Shown: one piece after another, positions 7,267 through 15,691 of the stretch
Numbering within the stretch: position 1 is the stretch's first letter
Layout: each line of letters starts with the position of its first letter
Assembly (NCBI GenBank): GCA_022823055.1
Contig: JAJDXX010000048.1
Coordinates: 1 to 41,699 of the forward strand
Length of the DNA: 41,699 nt
Direction of reading: 5' to 3'
DNA from: Candidatus Binatia bacterium
GTDB taxonomy: Bacteria > Desulfobacterota > Binatia > UBA9968 > JAJDTQ01
Made by a program: the position numbers and the translations under genes
The notes under the pieces: generated by a model
What the model saw: only the letters and a program-made list of their open reading frames with translations
Databases searched by the model: none
Told to the model about the DNA's origin: nothing

Positions 7267-7773
7267 TTACAGGTGGTAGATGTCCACCGGCCCTTCGAGC
7301 CGGTCGTCGATGAAGGTGATCTTCTTGCGCGCGATCTTGAGCGCGCCGTCGATCCGCTTGAACGCGAAGTCGTAGCGGCTGCCGCGGGTCTGAGCCCCTT
7401 TCTTGCCGTAGACGTGCACGATGCAGTTGGCGGTGGCCTCGACCGCGTCTCCTTCCGCGCGCTCCACCAGCACGTTGCCGATGACGTGCACCGTGCGGTC
7501 GAGGGGAAGCGAGGCCCAGGACTGGCGCGACTCGATGCGGAACACGCGGTCTTCGAGCCGGCCGCGGTCCTTGAGATAGAGCAGGTTGAGTTGTGTCTCG
7601 GGGTCGGTGGTGGTCTCTTCCTCGCTGGCCCAGGCCGGAGCCCAGTACACGGCATCCTCGGCATAGAGGTCGAGCCACTCGTTCCAGCGGCGCCGGTCCA
7701 GCAGCATGGCCTCGCGGTTGATGAGCGCGGTCACCTCGCGCTCCAGGCCGGCGTCGATGCCGTTGGCGCTCAT
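7267..7773 (-). CDS. Aromatic-ring-hydroxylating dioxygenase, small (beta) subunit
   Basis: A 168-residue protein of the ring-hydroxylating dioxygenase beta-subunit family (SnoaL-like fold). Family features are the N-terminal INREAMLLDRRRWNEWLDLY segment and the AEDAVYWAPAW motif, followed by the conserved beta-sheet region around TVHVIGNVLVE. It has no catalytic residues; it builds the alpha3-beta3 hexamer with the Rieske subunit. Its ATG overlaps the alpha-subunit stop by four bases, which fits stoichiometric coupled translation. The length is normal for BenB/XylY-type subunits. Confidence 0.9.
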   Translation of the reverse strand: MSANGIDAGLEREVTALINREAMLLDRRRWNEWLDLYAEDAVYWAPAWASEEETTTDPETQLNLLYLKDRGRLEDRVFRIESRQSWASLPLDRTVHVIGNVLVERAEGDAVEATANCIVHVYGKKGAQTRGSRYDFAFKRIDGALKIARKKITFIDDRLEGPVDIYHL

Positions 7774-9176
7774 CTAGTGTCCTGTCCGGTCAAGGTGTCC
7801 TGTCCGGTCAATTCGCGCTCCGCTCCGTTCTCCAGCCGATTCAGCCAGGCGCGGTAGAAGCCGTGAAACATTCCCTCGTGCTCCCAGTCCGGGCAGGACG
7901 CCACCGCCTTGAAGCCCAGTTCACGGGCGTCCTGGTCGGGGCCGGGGACCATGACGTCCATGCCGCGGGTCATGTCGTTCCACTGGCTCGGCGGTCCCAG
8001 AGCGCCATCCTGGATGGCTTCCAGCGCGGCGGCGTCGTCCGACGTCGCCATCCCGGCCGTCAGGTAGAAATCCTCGAACTTCCTGAGCCGCGCGGCCCGC
8101 GCCGTGCGGCTCTCTCCTTTCGGTGCGATGCAGTAGACCGTGACCTCGGTCAATCGGGTCGAGACCGGCTTCACCAACCGGATCTGCGTCGACGGGTTGT
8201 CCATCAGCATCACGTTGGGAAACAGGTAGAGGTTTCGGCCGCGGTTGAGTATCCAGTCCACCTCCGCCGGCTTGAGGTTCTTTTCGAGCCACGCCCGCGC
8301 CTCGTAGATCGGGCGGACATGCGGCGTGGTGTGCAGCGCCCAAAGCCCCATGTGCCCGTTGCCCAGGTCGTAGGTGCCGCTGGGCACCTTGCCCTTGATG
8401 CGCCCGAACTCGGTCCGGCGCATGCCGGCCGTGGCGTCACGGGCGTCGCGCTGGGCCACGGTGGAGGCGAACACGCTGTGGAGGGTGGTCACGTGGTAGC
8501 CGTCGACGCTGTTCTCGGCCTGCAGCTTCCAGTTGCCGTGGACTACGTAGGTGGAGCACCCGGGCACCACCTCCAGCCCGTCCCGTCCCTGATCGGCCAA
8601 CAGGTCGATCCAGCGTGCCGCCGCCCCCAGATGGTCCCGGAGCGCGGGCACGTCGCTTCTCAGGCTCCCGAACACGAACCCCTTGTAGGAGTCGAGGGCG
8701 CCGATCCGCTGGAGGTTGAAGCGCTCGCGCGCGCCTTCGGTCACCGGGTAGCCCGCCTCCTCGTTCTTGATCTTGATGCAGCGGCCGCCGCGGTCGTACA
8801 CCCAGCCGTGGAAACGGCAAGTCAGAACATTGGCGTTTCCCCGCTTAAGCGGCGTCAGCACCGCGCCCCGATGGGAGCAGACGTTGATGAAGCAGCCAAG
8901 CGACCCGTCCGTCTGGCGCATCACATAGACCGGCTGCCGGCCGATTTCGGTCGACCAGTAGTCGCCCGGCCTCTCCACCTGGCTTTCGTGGCAGAGAAAG
9001 ACCCAGCCGCCCTCGAAGATGCGCTCGATTTCCGCCTCGAAGACCGCCTCGTCGGTATAGACTGCCCGGTCGACGCGGTAGACTCCCTCGTCGACCCGGT
9101 CATCCACCAAGTGGCGGAACCCGCCGTTTCCCGTCCCACGGTTCATCCCATCGCTTGTCCGTTCATACCGCATCAT
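7770..9176 (-). CDS. Rieske aromatic-ring-hydroxylating dioxygenase, large (alpha) subunit (BenA/AntA-like)
   Basis: A 468-residue oxygenase alpha subunit resembling benzoate/toluate/anthranilate 1,2-dioxygenases. The Rieske [2Fe-2S] ligands are Cys100, His102, Cys120 and His123. The mononuclear iron site has His228 and His233 in ENSVDGYHVTTLH, where the Asp carries electrons between subunits; a later Asp in the TSDDAAALEAIQDG region is the third ligand. FEGGWVFLCHESQ and YKGFVFGS also match the family. Starts at 9176, 9173 or 9146 are all possible; 9176 follows AAGGCA. The frame stays open upstream to 9707, but that part overlaps the next gene and is a shadow. No reductase or ferredoxin gene is nearby, so electrons must come from a partner encoded elsewhere. 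Confidence 0.9.
   Translation of the reverse strand: MMRYERTSDGMNRGTGNGGFRHLVDDRVDEGVYRVDRAVYTDEAVFEAEIERIFEGGWVFLCHESQVERPGDYWSTEIGRQPVYVMRQTDGSLGCFINVCSHRGAVLTPLKRGNANVLTCRFHGWVYDRGGRCIKIKNEEAGYPVTEGARERFNLQRIGALDSYKGFVFGSLRSDVPALRDHLGAAARWIDLLADQGRDGLEVVPGCSTYVVHGNWKLQAENSVDGYHVTTLHSVFASTVAQRDARDATAGMRRTEFGRIKGKVPSGTYDLGNGHMGLWALHTTPHVRPIYEARAWLEKNLKPAEVDWILNRGRNLYLFPNVMLMDNPSTQIRLVKPVSTRLTEVTVYCIAPKGESRTARAARLRKFEDFYLTAGMATSDDAAALEAIQDGALGPPSQWNDMTRGMDVMVPGPDQDARELGFKAVASCPDWEHEGMFHGFYRAWLNRLENGAERELTGQDTLTGQDTR
7777..7811. repeat. Tandem 18-bp duplication at the 3' end of the alpha-subunit gene
   Basis: GTGTCCTGTCCGGTCAA occurs at 7777-7793 and again at 7795-7811. The copies encode LTGQDT twice at the extreme C-terminus of the Rieske subunit, immediately before its stop codon and the overlapping beta-subunit start. 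Being in frame, the duplication only adds six residues. Confidence 0.85.
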
Positions 9177-9366
9177 TGCCTTGCTTCGCCGGGTGGGTGC
9201 CGTCTCGGTGCACAAGTCCGCGAATTGCAGTAAACTGCCTCGAACGCTGTCCGTCATGGCCCAACGACACGCTTCTCCCCGAAAATACAGGAAGTTTGCC
9301 GGACGGATCAAGGACGGACGCGCCGCGAACGTGCGTTGGCGAATCGACCAGGCTGGAATTGATTGA
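9177..9366. other. Divergent intergenic region, dioxygenase operon / SbcD-like gene
   Basis: This 190-base gap must hold the promoters of two divergent operons, but no convincing -35/-10 pair is visible on either strand. A short dyad, GCAGT-AA-ACTGC, lies at 9227-9238 and could be a regulator site. Small open frames here show no family features. Confidence 0.3.
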
Positions 9367-10707
9367 ATGACGGAACGCGTTTCCATTCTCGCGATCGGTG
9401 ACGTGCACCTGGGCGCAGCCTGTTCGGGAGTGCCCGAGGGGATGGCGGACCGCGGCGTCGACCCGCGTGAGTTGACGCCCGAGGCCGCCCTTGCCCGCTG
9501 CGTGGACCTGGCGGTGGCGGAGCGTGTCGACGCCGTGCTCTTCGCCGGCGACGTCGTGGAGAGCACCAACGCCAGATTCGAGGCCATGGTGCCGCTCGAG
9601 GAAAGCGTTCGCCGGCTGGTCGATGGTGGGATCGAGGTCATCGCGGTTGCCGGCAACCACGACGTCGAGGCCTTGCCGCGCCTTGCGGCCTTGATCGACG
9701 GTTTCACCTTGCTGGGCGCCGGCGGCCGGTGGGAGGCGCGGACGATACCGAAGGACCAATCCCCCGTTGTTCAGGTGGTGGGCTGGTCCTTCGGTGAAGA
9801 GCGCGTGCGCCACAGCCCGGCGGCGGAACTTCTGAAACAGCCGCCGGCGCCGCCCTCGCCGCCGGTTCCCAGGATCGGTCTGCTGCACGCGGACCTGGAC
9901 GCGTCCGGCGGATACTACGCACCCGTCCGGCAGGCGGAGCTGGACGATACCGGCTACGGCGCCTGGCTTCTGGGGCACATCCACAAGCCCTCGATCGAGG
10001 GGCTGTCCGCGACCGGGACCCGCCCGTGCGGTTACCTCGGTTCGCTCGTGGGCCTCGACTTCTCGGAGACGGGTCCTCATGGCCCGTGGCTCGTCGAGGT
10101 GTCCCGCGAGGGCGACATCGCATGCAGACAGATTCCCCTGGCGCCCCTGCGATGGGAGCGCGTGACGGTGCGGGTGGACGGGCTCGAGCATGTCGACGAC
10201 GTGCACGACCGTTTGATGAGCGAGGCCGAGAGCCTCGTGCGCCGGCTCGGGGAAGTGGGCTTCCTCCCCCGGGCCATCGGTTTGCGTGTGCACCTCACCG
10301 GGACGGCCGGCTGTTACGACGGACTGCGGCGCTGGATCGAGGGCGAAGCGTGGCGCTCCATGGGCCGGGTGGTCGACGGCACCGGCGTGTTTTTCTGCGA
10401 AGTCGTCGACGCCATGGCCCCGCCTTTGGACCTGGAGGCCATTGCCTCGGGAGACGATCCCGCCGCGCTGGTGGCGCAACGGCTCCTGATGCTCGAGCGC
10501 GGCGATGACCGGTCGAGGATACTCCTCGCCGAGGCTCGCGCGGAGTTGAACGGAACCGCTGGCGAGCTTCTCTGGCAGCCCGTTCAGGAACACCGCCATG
10601 CCGCGGACCCCCTGTCGGACGGTGCCCTGCGCGACGTGCTCCTGCGGGCGGGAAGGGCGGTTCTCAGCGCCATGATCGCCGGCCGCGAGCAAGGCGATTC
10701 GACGTGA
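9367..10707 (+). CDS. SbcD/Mre11/YhaO-like DNA exonuclease (metallophosphoesterase)
   Basis: A 446-residue calcineurin-fold phosphoesterase. The two-metal site is complete: Asp12 and His14 (IGDVHLG), Asp in GDVVES (61-66), Asn-His-Asp in GNHD (96-99), a His in GLLHADLD (about 180), and GHIH at 203-206. The C-terminal 180 residues are like the capping domain of YhaO/SbcD proteins. By family it is an Mn-dependent DNA nuclease that works with a coiled-coil ATPase, and its stop overlaps the GTG start of such an ATPase. The ATG at 9367 is preceded by only weak purines. Length and partner favour the YhaO branch over canonical SbcD. Confidence 0.88.
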   Translation: MTERVSILAIGDVHLGAACSGVPEGMADRGVDPRELTPEAALARCVDLAVAERVDAVLFAGDVVESTNARFEAMVPLEESVRRLVDGGIEVIAVAGNHDVEALPRLAALIDGFTLLGAGGRWEARTIPKDQSPVVQVVGWSFGEERVRHSPAAELLKQPPAPPSPPVPRIGLLHADLDASGGYYAPVRQAELDDTGYGAWLLGHIHKPSIEGLSATGTRPCGYLGSLVGLDFSETGPHGPWLVEVSREGDIACRQIPLAPLRWERVTVRVDGLEHVDDVHDRLMSEAESLVRRLGEVGFLPRAIGLRVHLTGTAGCYDGLRRWIEGEAWRSMGRVVDGTGVFFCEVVDAMAPPLDLEAIASGDDPAALVAQRLLMLERGDDRSRILLAEARAELNGTAGELLWQPVQEHRHAADPLSDGALRDVLLRAGRAVLSAMIAGREQGDST

Positions 10708-13700
10708 AGCTGAAGCGGCTGGCCATCAATCGGCTCCGGGGCATCAGCCAGCCCTTCGAGATCGAAGCGGCCGGGGCGGGCTTCCACGTCGTATTCGGAC
10801 CCAACGGGATCGGCAAGTCGAGCATCTGTCGCGCCGTGGAAGGGTTGTACTGGGAAGACCGCCATCCTTCGCCGCTCACGTCGGTAACCGGGGAGTTCGA
10901 ATGGGACGGTGAATCGTGGTGGGGACACCGCGACGGAACGCGCGTCACCTGGCAACGCAACGGCACGGGCAGTGTTTCTCCGAGTCTTCCCTCGTCGCAC
11001 CATGAGCGTTGCTTCTTCCTGCGCCTGCGGGACCTGATCGAACCGTCCCGGGACGGCGCCGCCGACATCGCGTTGGAGATACGGCGCCAGATGTCCGGCG
11101 GATTCGACCTGGACGAGATTTCCTCCGGCCTCTTCCCCGCCGCGAACCGCGGCCGGCGCCAACGCGACAGCTTCAACAGGGCCTCGGAAGAGGTGGAGAA
11201 GGCCTTGGTACGGCAGGCCGACCTCCAGCGGCGCGCGGATCAGCTCGGAAGGTTGAAGACCCTCCTCGCGGAATCGGAAGCCGCCGCCCGCCGGCGCGCT
11301 TTCGTGGAACGCGCCGTCGGGCTCACGCGCCGCCGGAAGGAACTGGCCCGTGTCATGGAGCAGATCGCGGCTCTGCCCGCGCCGCTGGCCAGGCTCACCG
11401 GCAAGGAGGCCGACGAGGTCCGGCGGTACCAGGACCAGGCGGACACGTTCACCGAGCGGGTGCGTTCCCTGGAACAGGGCTTGCATCGGGCGCGCGAGAC
11501 CCGGCGGGAGACCGCGCTCGACGGTCCCATCGAACGGGCCGAGCTTGCGGTGTTGCGCCGGAAGGCGGAGGAGCTGCGCCGTGTCGAACAGGATCTCGAT
11601 GCGGCGCGCGGCGAACGCGGGGCCACCCGGAGAGAGCTTGTTTCGGCCTTGTCGGCCATCGGCGGCGCGGACGTCGACAAGGCATCGTTCACGCTGTCCG
11701 AACACCGGGAGCTGTTCGACTTCCTGCGTTCCAGCCAGGCTCACGGCACCCGCGCGGGCGCCATTCGGGAACGGCTGCGTCTCATCGAGCGTATCGATGT
11801 ACCGGAAGGCGCCGAGCAACGACTCGCGACGTACCGGGAGGCAATGGAGGCCCTGCATTCGTGGCTGCGCGTGCCCGAGCCGGATGGTTTTGTCCGCCGG
11901 GTTCGCAACCGTTGGCCCTGGTTCCTGCTTGCTCTCACGCTGGTGCTGGCCGGCGTCGGACTGGCCGCCCTGGCCGATCCGGGCGCCGACTTCACCGGCT
12001 CTGTCGTCGGCGATCTCGCCCGGCGCCTGCCCTCCGGGTCCGTTTCCCTTCCCGCGCTGCTTCTGGGGCTCGGCGGCGGAGTGGCAGTGTCCGTGCTCTT
12101 GATGGGCGATCAGCCGCGTTCCAAGGCCGCCAGAAAGGCCGCGCGGGAGGCATTCGAAAGATCGACCGTCGACGGCCCCGACAAGTGGGAGCTTTCGTCG
12201 GTGGCGGCGCTCGCGCGTCAACTGGAGCGCCAGACCGCGGCGGCCGAGTCCTGGTTGCAGCGGGCGCGTGACCGCGACGTGGAACGCCAGGCCCTCGAAA
12301 CCGAGCTGGAGGGTTTGTCCGGACAGGAGGCCGCCCTCGCGGCCCGCCGGGAAGAACTGCAGGTCGGACTGGGCATGGATGCGTTTCCACACGACGCGGA
12401 ACTCGTGGACTTTGCCCGCGCCCTGGACCAGCTCCGCCAGGCCCGCGCCAGGGACGAAGCCGCGGCGGGCAAGGTGGGAGGCCTTGAACAACAGCACGCG
12501 GGCCTCCTGGCGGAACTGGCCGCGGTCCTGGAGCAGCAAGGGGAGCCGGCGCCCGGAGACGCCGCCACGGCCGAAGCGCGTATCCACGACCTCGCGGACC
12601 GCAACACGTGGTTGGAGAACGCGATCTCCGAGGAACGCAACGTGGCCGTTCAACTCGACGAGAATGCCGCCAACCTGGAAGCAGCCCTCGCCGTCATCCG
12701 GCGAATCTACTCCGAGGCCTCCTTGAACGAAGGTGATTTCGACGGCCTCCTGACGCTTCTCGGCTCGCTGCAGCGTTATCACGACTTGGTGGGGGAGAGG
12801 ACTCGCCTTGAGGGCCAGATCGGCCTCGACCGCGCGGAGCTCGACAAGGCCGGGGAATCCGCCTTGGCCGAATGCGACGAGCCGACCCTTGATGAGATCA
12901 AGGAGGAACTATCGGACCAGGAGTCCGGCGCGAGCGAGTTGAGGACCGAAATCGCCGAGATCACCGCCGAGATGAACGCGGCCAGGCGCGGCAACGGGAT
13001 GCGCGAACTTCTCGCCGCCCGTGAAGCCGCCCGCGCCGGGTTGCGGGACCTCCGCGACCGGGCGCTGTACGCGAAGGCGGGGAGATTCTTCATCCACGCG
13101 GTCGAAGCGGAGTATGAGCACAACCGGTTGCCGCGCGTCTTCGAACGCGCCCGCAACCACTTCTCCGAATTCACTCACTACAATTTCCAACTGGAGCTGG
13201 ATAAGGGCGGCGAGACTCCCCGGCTGTTCGCGCGCGAATCGCGCAGCGGGGAAGTGCGGGAACTGGATGAGCTGTCGGACGGCACGCGCGCCCAATTGCT
13301 GTTGGCGGCGCGCATCGCGTACGCCGAGGAGGTGGAGCAGGGAAAGGTCCTGCCGCTGTTTCTCGATGAGGCGCTGGACCAGAGCGACCCCCAGCGGTTC
13401 GAGGCCATCGTGCGCGGTCTCGGGCGCGTGGCCAGGGAACAGGACCGTCAGATCTTCTATCTCACCAGCGACCCTCTGGACGTCGACCGCATCCGGGACG
13501 CCCTTGGCAAGGAGGATTGTTGCATTGCCTCGGCCATCGACCTGGGCCGGATACGAACGAAGACCGCGAGCGTGAGCGGAGCGGATGCGCTCCGCGTCGA
13601 TCCGGGACCGGCGGTTCCGGCGCCCGATCAGCTTTCCCTCGAGGAGTACGGCGCGGCGCTCGCCGTGCCGGAGTTCCGTCCGGAACGCGGCTGCACGGGT

Positions 13701-14264
13701 CAACATTTCTACTATGTGCTGTGGGACGACTTGAACCTGCTGCACGATTTCTTGTCGAACGGCATCGAGCGGGCGGGACAGTGGCAGACGGTTCACGGCA
13801 CGCCCCTCGCCGAGAGTCTGGGGTCCCGTTCCATCACTCCCGCGGAGATCACCTCGCGGCTGGAGCTGCTCGAGGTCTTTTGCGAGTTGTGGACGCAGGG
13901 AAGGAACCGGCCCGTCGACCGTGACGCGCTGGAAGAGAGCGGCGTCCTGACCGACCGCTACCTGGAGGACGTGGTGGACATCGCGCGGGAGCTGGACGGC
14001 GATCCCGTGAGGCTCCTCGCCGCCCTCGACGAAACCCGGGACCCGCGGTTGCGCGGTTTCCGCCAGACGAGCGTCGAACGGCTGCGGCGTTACCTGGCCG
14101 ACACCGGCTACCTCGACGAACGCCCCGTCCTCACCGGGTCCGAACTGGTGCTGCGCGCCCGCACCACCCCCGTCGCCGCCCGACTGCCGGACCGCGTCGC
14201 CAACGACTGCCTCAAGCGCTGGTGGGGATGGGCGCGGAACTCGTCCGAATCCGGATCACGATGA
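10704..14264 (+). CDS. YhaN/SbcC-like coiled-coil ATPase with membrane segments and a C-terminal extension
   Basis: A 1186-residue SMC/Rad50-like ATPase. Walker A is GPNGIGKSS (32-40). A signature-like segment, LSDGTRAQLLLAARIA, lies near 857, and Walker B LPLFLDEALDQSD near 882-894. Between them are long charged coiled coils interrupted by two hydrophobic segments at about 404-424 and 448-468, as in Bacillus YhaN, which suggests membrane anchoring. After the ATPase core, from about 945, a 240-residue extension does not resemble SbcC or YhaN; its end looks alpha-helical and winged-helix-like (LRRYLADTGYLDERPVLTGSEL). The GTG start overlaps the nuclease stop by four bases. Together they should form a nuclease-ATPase complex for DNA end processing or repair, possibly defence. 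Confidence 0.85.
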   Translation: MKLKRLAINRLRGISQPFEIEAAGAGFHVVFGPNGIGKSSICRAVEGLYWEDRHPSPLTSVTGEFEWDGESWWGHRDGTRVTWQRNGTGSVSPSLPSSHHERCFFLRLRDLIEPSRDGAADIALEIRRQMSGGFDLDEISSGLFPAANRGRRQRDSFNRASEEVEKALVRQADLQRRADQLGRLKTLLAESEAAARRRAFVERAVGLTRRRKELARVMEQIAALPAPLARLTGKEADEVRRYQDQADTFTERVRSLEQGLHRARETRRETALDGPIERAELAVLRRKAEELRRVEQDLDAARGERGATRRELVSALSAIGGADVDKASFTLSEHRELFDFLRSSQAHGTRAGAIRERLRLIERIDVPEGAEQRLATYREAMEALHSWLRVPEPDGFVRRVRNRWPWFLLALTLVLAGVGLAALADPGADFTGSVVGDLARRLPSGSVSLPALLLGLGGGVAVSVLLMGDQPRSKAARKAAREAFERSTVDGPDKWELSSVAALARQLERQTAAAESWLQRARDRDVERQALETELEGLSGQEAALAARREELQVGLGMDAFPHDAELVDFARALDQLRQARARDEAAAGKVGGLEQQHAGLLAELAAVLEQQGEPAPGDAATAEARIHDLADRNTWLENAISEERNVAVQLDENAANLEAALAVIRRIYSEASLNEGDFDGLLTLLGSLQRYHDLVGERTRLEGQIGLDRAELDKAGESALAECDEPTLDEIKEELSDQESGASELRTEIAEITAEMNAARRGNGMRELLAAREAARAGLRDLRDRALYAKAGRFFIHAVEAEYEHNRLPRVFERARNHFSEFTHYNFQLELDKGGETPRLFARESRSGEVRELDELSDGTRAQLLLAARIAYAEEVEQGKVLPLFLDEALDQSDPQRFEAIVRGLGRVAREQDRQIFYLTSDPLDVDRIRDALGKEDCCIASAIDLGRIRTKTASVSGADALRVDPGPAVPAPDQLSLEEYGAALAVPEFRPERGCTGQHFYYVLWDDLNLLHDFLSNGIERAGQWQTVHGTPLAESLGSRSITPAEITSRLELLEVFCELWTQGRNRPVDRDALEESGVLTDRYLEDVVDIARELDGDPVRLLAALDETRDPRLRGFRQTSVERLRRYLADTGYLDERPVLTGSELVLRARTTPVAARLPDRVANDCLKRWWGWARNSSESGSR

Positions 14265-14349
14265 CGTCGCCGCGGCGAGGCCGTTCCGGTCTGCTTGCAC
14301 AAGCGTGACGAACGCGACGTTGCATGCTGAGCGCTGTCCGGGCTTTGGC

Positions 14350-15522
14350 TCATCCGGCGCCGTATGTTCCCTCGATCGCAGCGAGCGCCTCCTCCACCGC
14401 CACGTCCGCTCCCTCTTCCCGCAGGATCTGCCCAAGCGCCTCGACCAGGGCGACGACGTTCTCTTTCCGGCTCGACTCGCCCATGAGGCCGATGCGCCAG
14501 GTCTTGCCGGCGAGGGCGCCGAGGCCGCCGCCGATCTCGATGTTGAAGTCGAGGAGCAGGCGCTTGCGGATGGCGCCGTCGTTGGCGCCCTCGGGGATCC
14601 TGACGCTGTTGAGCATCCACAGGCGGTGGCCTTCCTGGGAGGCGAGGGGGATGCCGAGGGCCTCCAGGCCGGCGACGAGGGCGCGGTGGTTCAGCTCGTG
14701 GCGCGCGAAGCGGGCTTCCAGGCCTTCGCGCTCGATCTCGCTCAGGGCGGCGTGGAGGCCGTAGTTCATGGAGATGGGGGCGGTGTGGTGATAGACGCGC
14801 TCCTCGCCCCAGTAGCGCTCGATCATGGTGAAGTCGAGGTACCAGCTCTTGACCTTGCTCTTGCGCCGCGCCAGCTTGTCGCGCGCGGCTTGACCGAAGG
14901 ACACCGGCGACAGCCCGGGAGGACAGCTCAGGCATTTCTGCGTGCCGCTGTAGGCGGTGTCGACGTTCCAGGCGTCGAGGGTCACGGGGCATCCCCCAAG
15001 CGAGGTCACGGTGTCCAGCACCAGCAGGGCGCCGGCGTCGTGGGCGAGCCGGGAGATCTCTTCCACCGGCTGCAGCACGCCGGTGGAGGTCTCGGCGTGC
15101 ACCAGGGTGACAATGTCGACCTTGTGCTCCTTCAGGGCCTGCTCCACCTGCTCGGGCCGGATGATCTCGCCCCACGGAGCCTCCACCTTGACGAGGTTCC
15201 CGCCCAGGCGCTCGACGATGTCCGCCATGCGGGTGCCGAACACGCCGTTGACGCACACGAGCACCGTGTCCCCCTCCTCGATGAGGTTCACGAGGCAGGC
15301 CTCCATGCCCGCGCTGCCGGTGCCCGACACCGGAAAGGTCAGTTCGTTCCCGGTGTGGAACAGCCAGCGCAGCATGGCCTTGTTCTCTTCCATGATCTTG
15401 AAGAACTCCGGGTCCAGGTGGCCCACCACCGGGGCCGACAGCGCCTCCAGCACCGTCGGGTGGGGGTTGCTGGGGCCGGGTCCGAGGAGGATTCTCTTGG
15501 GCGGATTGAGTGGTGAGGCCAT
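14350..15522 (-). CDS. Alanine/serine-glyoxylate aminotransferase family protein (class V, PLP)
   Basis: A 390-residue class V aminotransferase. GPGPSNPHPTVLEAL at the N-terminus and SGTGSAGMEA (about 66-75) are typical of serine/alanine-glyoxylate transaminases. The PLP-binding Asp lies in LVLDTVTSLGG, and the Schiff-base lysine is Lys196 in YSGTQKCLS. The C-terminal domain ends with GEIGGG-like and WRIGLMG segments. It probably moves amino groups between serine or alanine and glyoxylate, but phosphonate or hydrogenase-linked relatives cannot be excluded. The start at 15522 follows AGGAG. It faces the YhaN-like gene convergently and is divergent from tilS. Confidence 0.88.
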   Translation of the reverse strand: MASPLNPPKRILLGPGPSNPHPTVLEALSAPVVGHLDPEFFKIMEENKAMLRWLFHTGNELTFPVSGTGSAGMEACLVNLIEEGDTVLVCVNGVFGTRMADIVERLGGNLVKVEAPWGEIIRPEQVEQALKEHKVDIVTLVHAETSTGVLQPVEEISRLAHDAGALLVLDTVTSLGGCPVTLDAWNVDTAYSGTQKCLSCPPGLSPVSFGQAARDKLARRKSKVKSWYLDFTMIERYWGEERVYHHTAPISMNYGLHAALSEIEREGLEARFARHELNHRALVAGLEALGIPLASQEGHRLWMLNSVRIPEGANDGAIRKRLLLDFNIEIGGGLGALAGKTWRIGLMGESSRKENVVALVEALGQILREEGADVAVEEALAAIEGTYGAG

Positions 15523-15691
15523 GCGCGTGCTCCTGTGGGTTGTTGGGGAACGGCTCGGTTGTGAGCAGTGCCGGGTGCGGTGTATTCTGCCAAGTAGCTT
15601 GTCACGGTACGCTATAACAACCGTGTACCGCGCCATCAACACAATCAGGAGCAACGGCCCGCCCCCTCCAACACGCTCCCGCCCCGCTTGA

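Noticed and set aside
9181-9366. Small plus-strand frame of 61 codons immediately before the SbcD-like gene
   Set aside because: No ribosome site or family similarity; it sits in the divergent promoter gap and starts within the alpha-subunit leader.
9177-9707. N-terminal extension of the Rieske alpha subunit by about 177 codons
   Set aside because: It overlaps the divergent nuclease gene, and the family N-terminus begins near 9176.
10584-12782. Minus-strand open frame opposite the YhaN-like ATPase
   Set aside because: Antisense shadow; the plus strand has Walker motifs, coiled coil and a coupled start.
14265-14349. Terminator between the YhaN-like gene and the aminotransferase
   Set aside because: Only a short GC palindrome (CGCCGCGGCG) is present, with no T-tract or longer stem.
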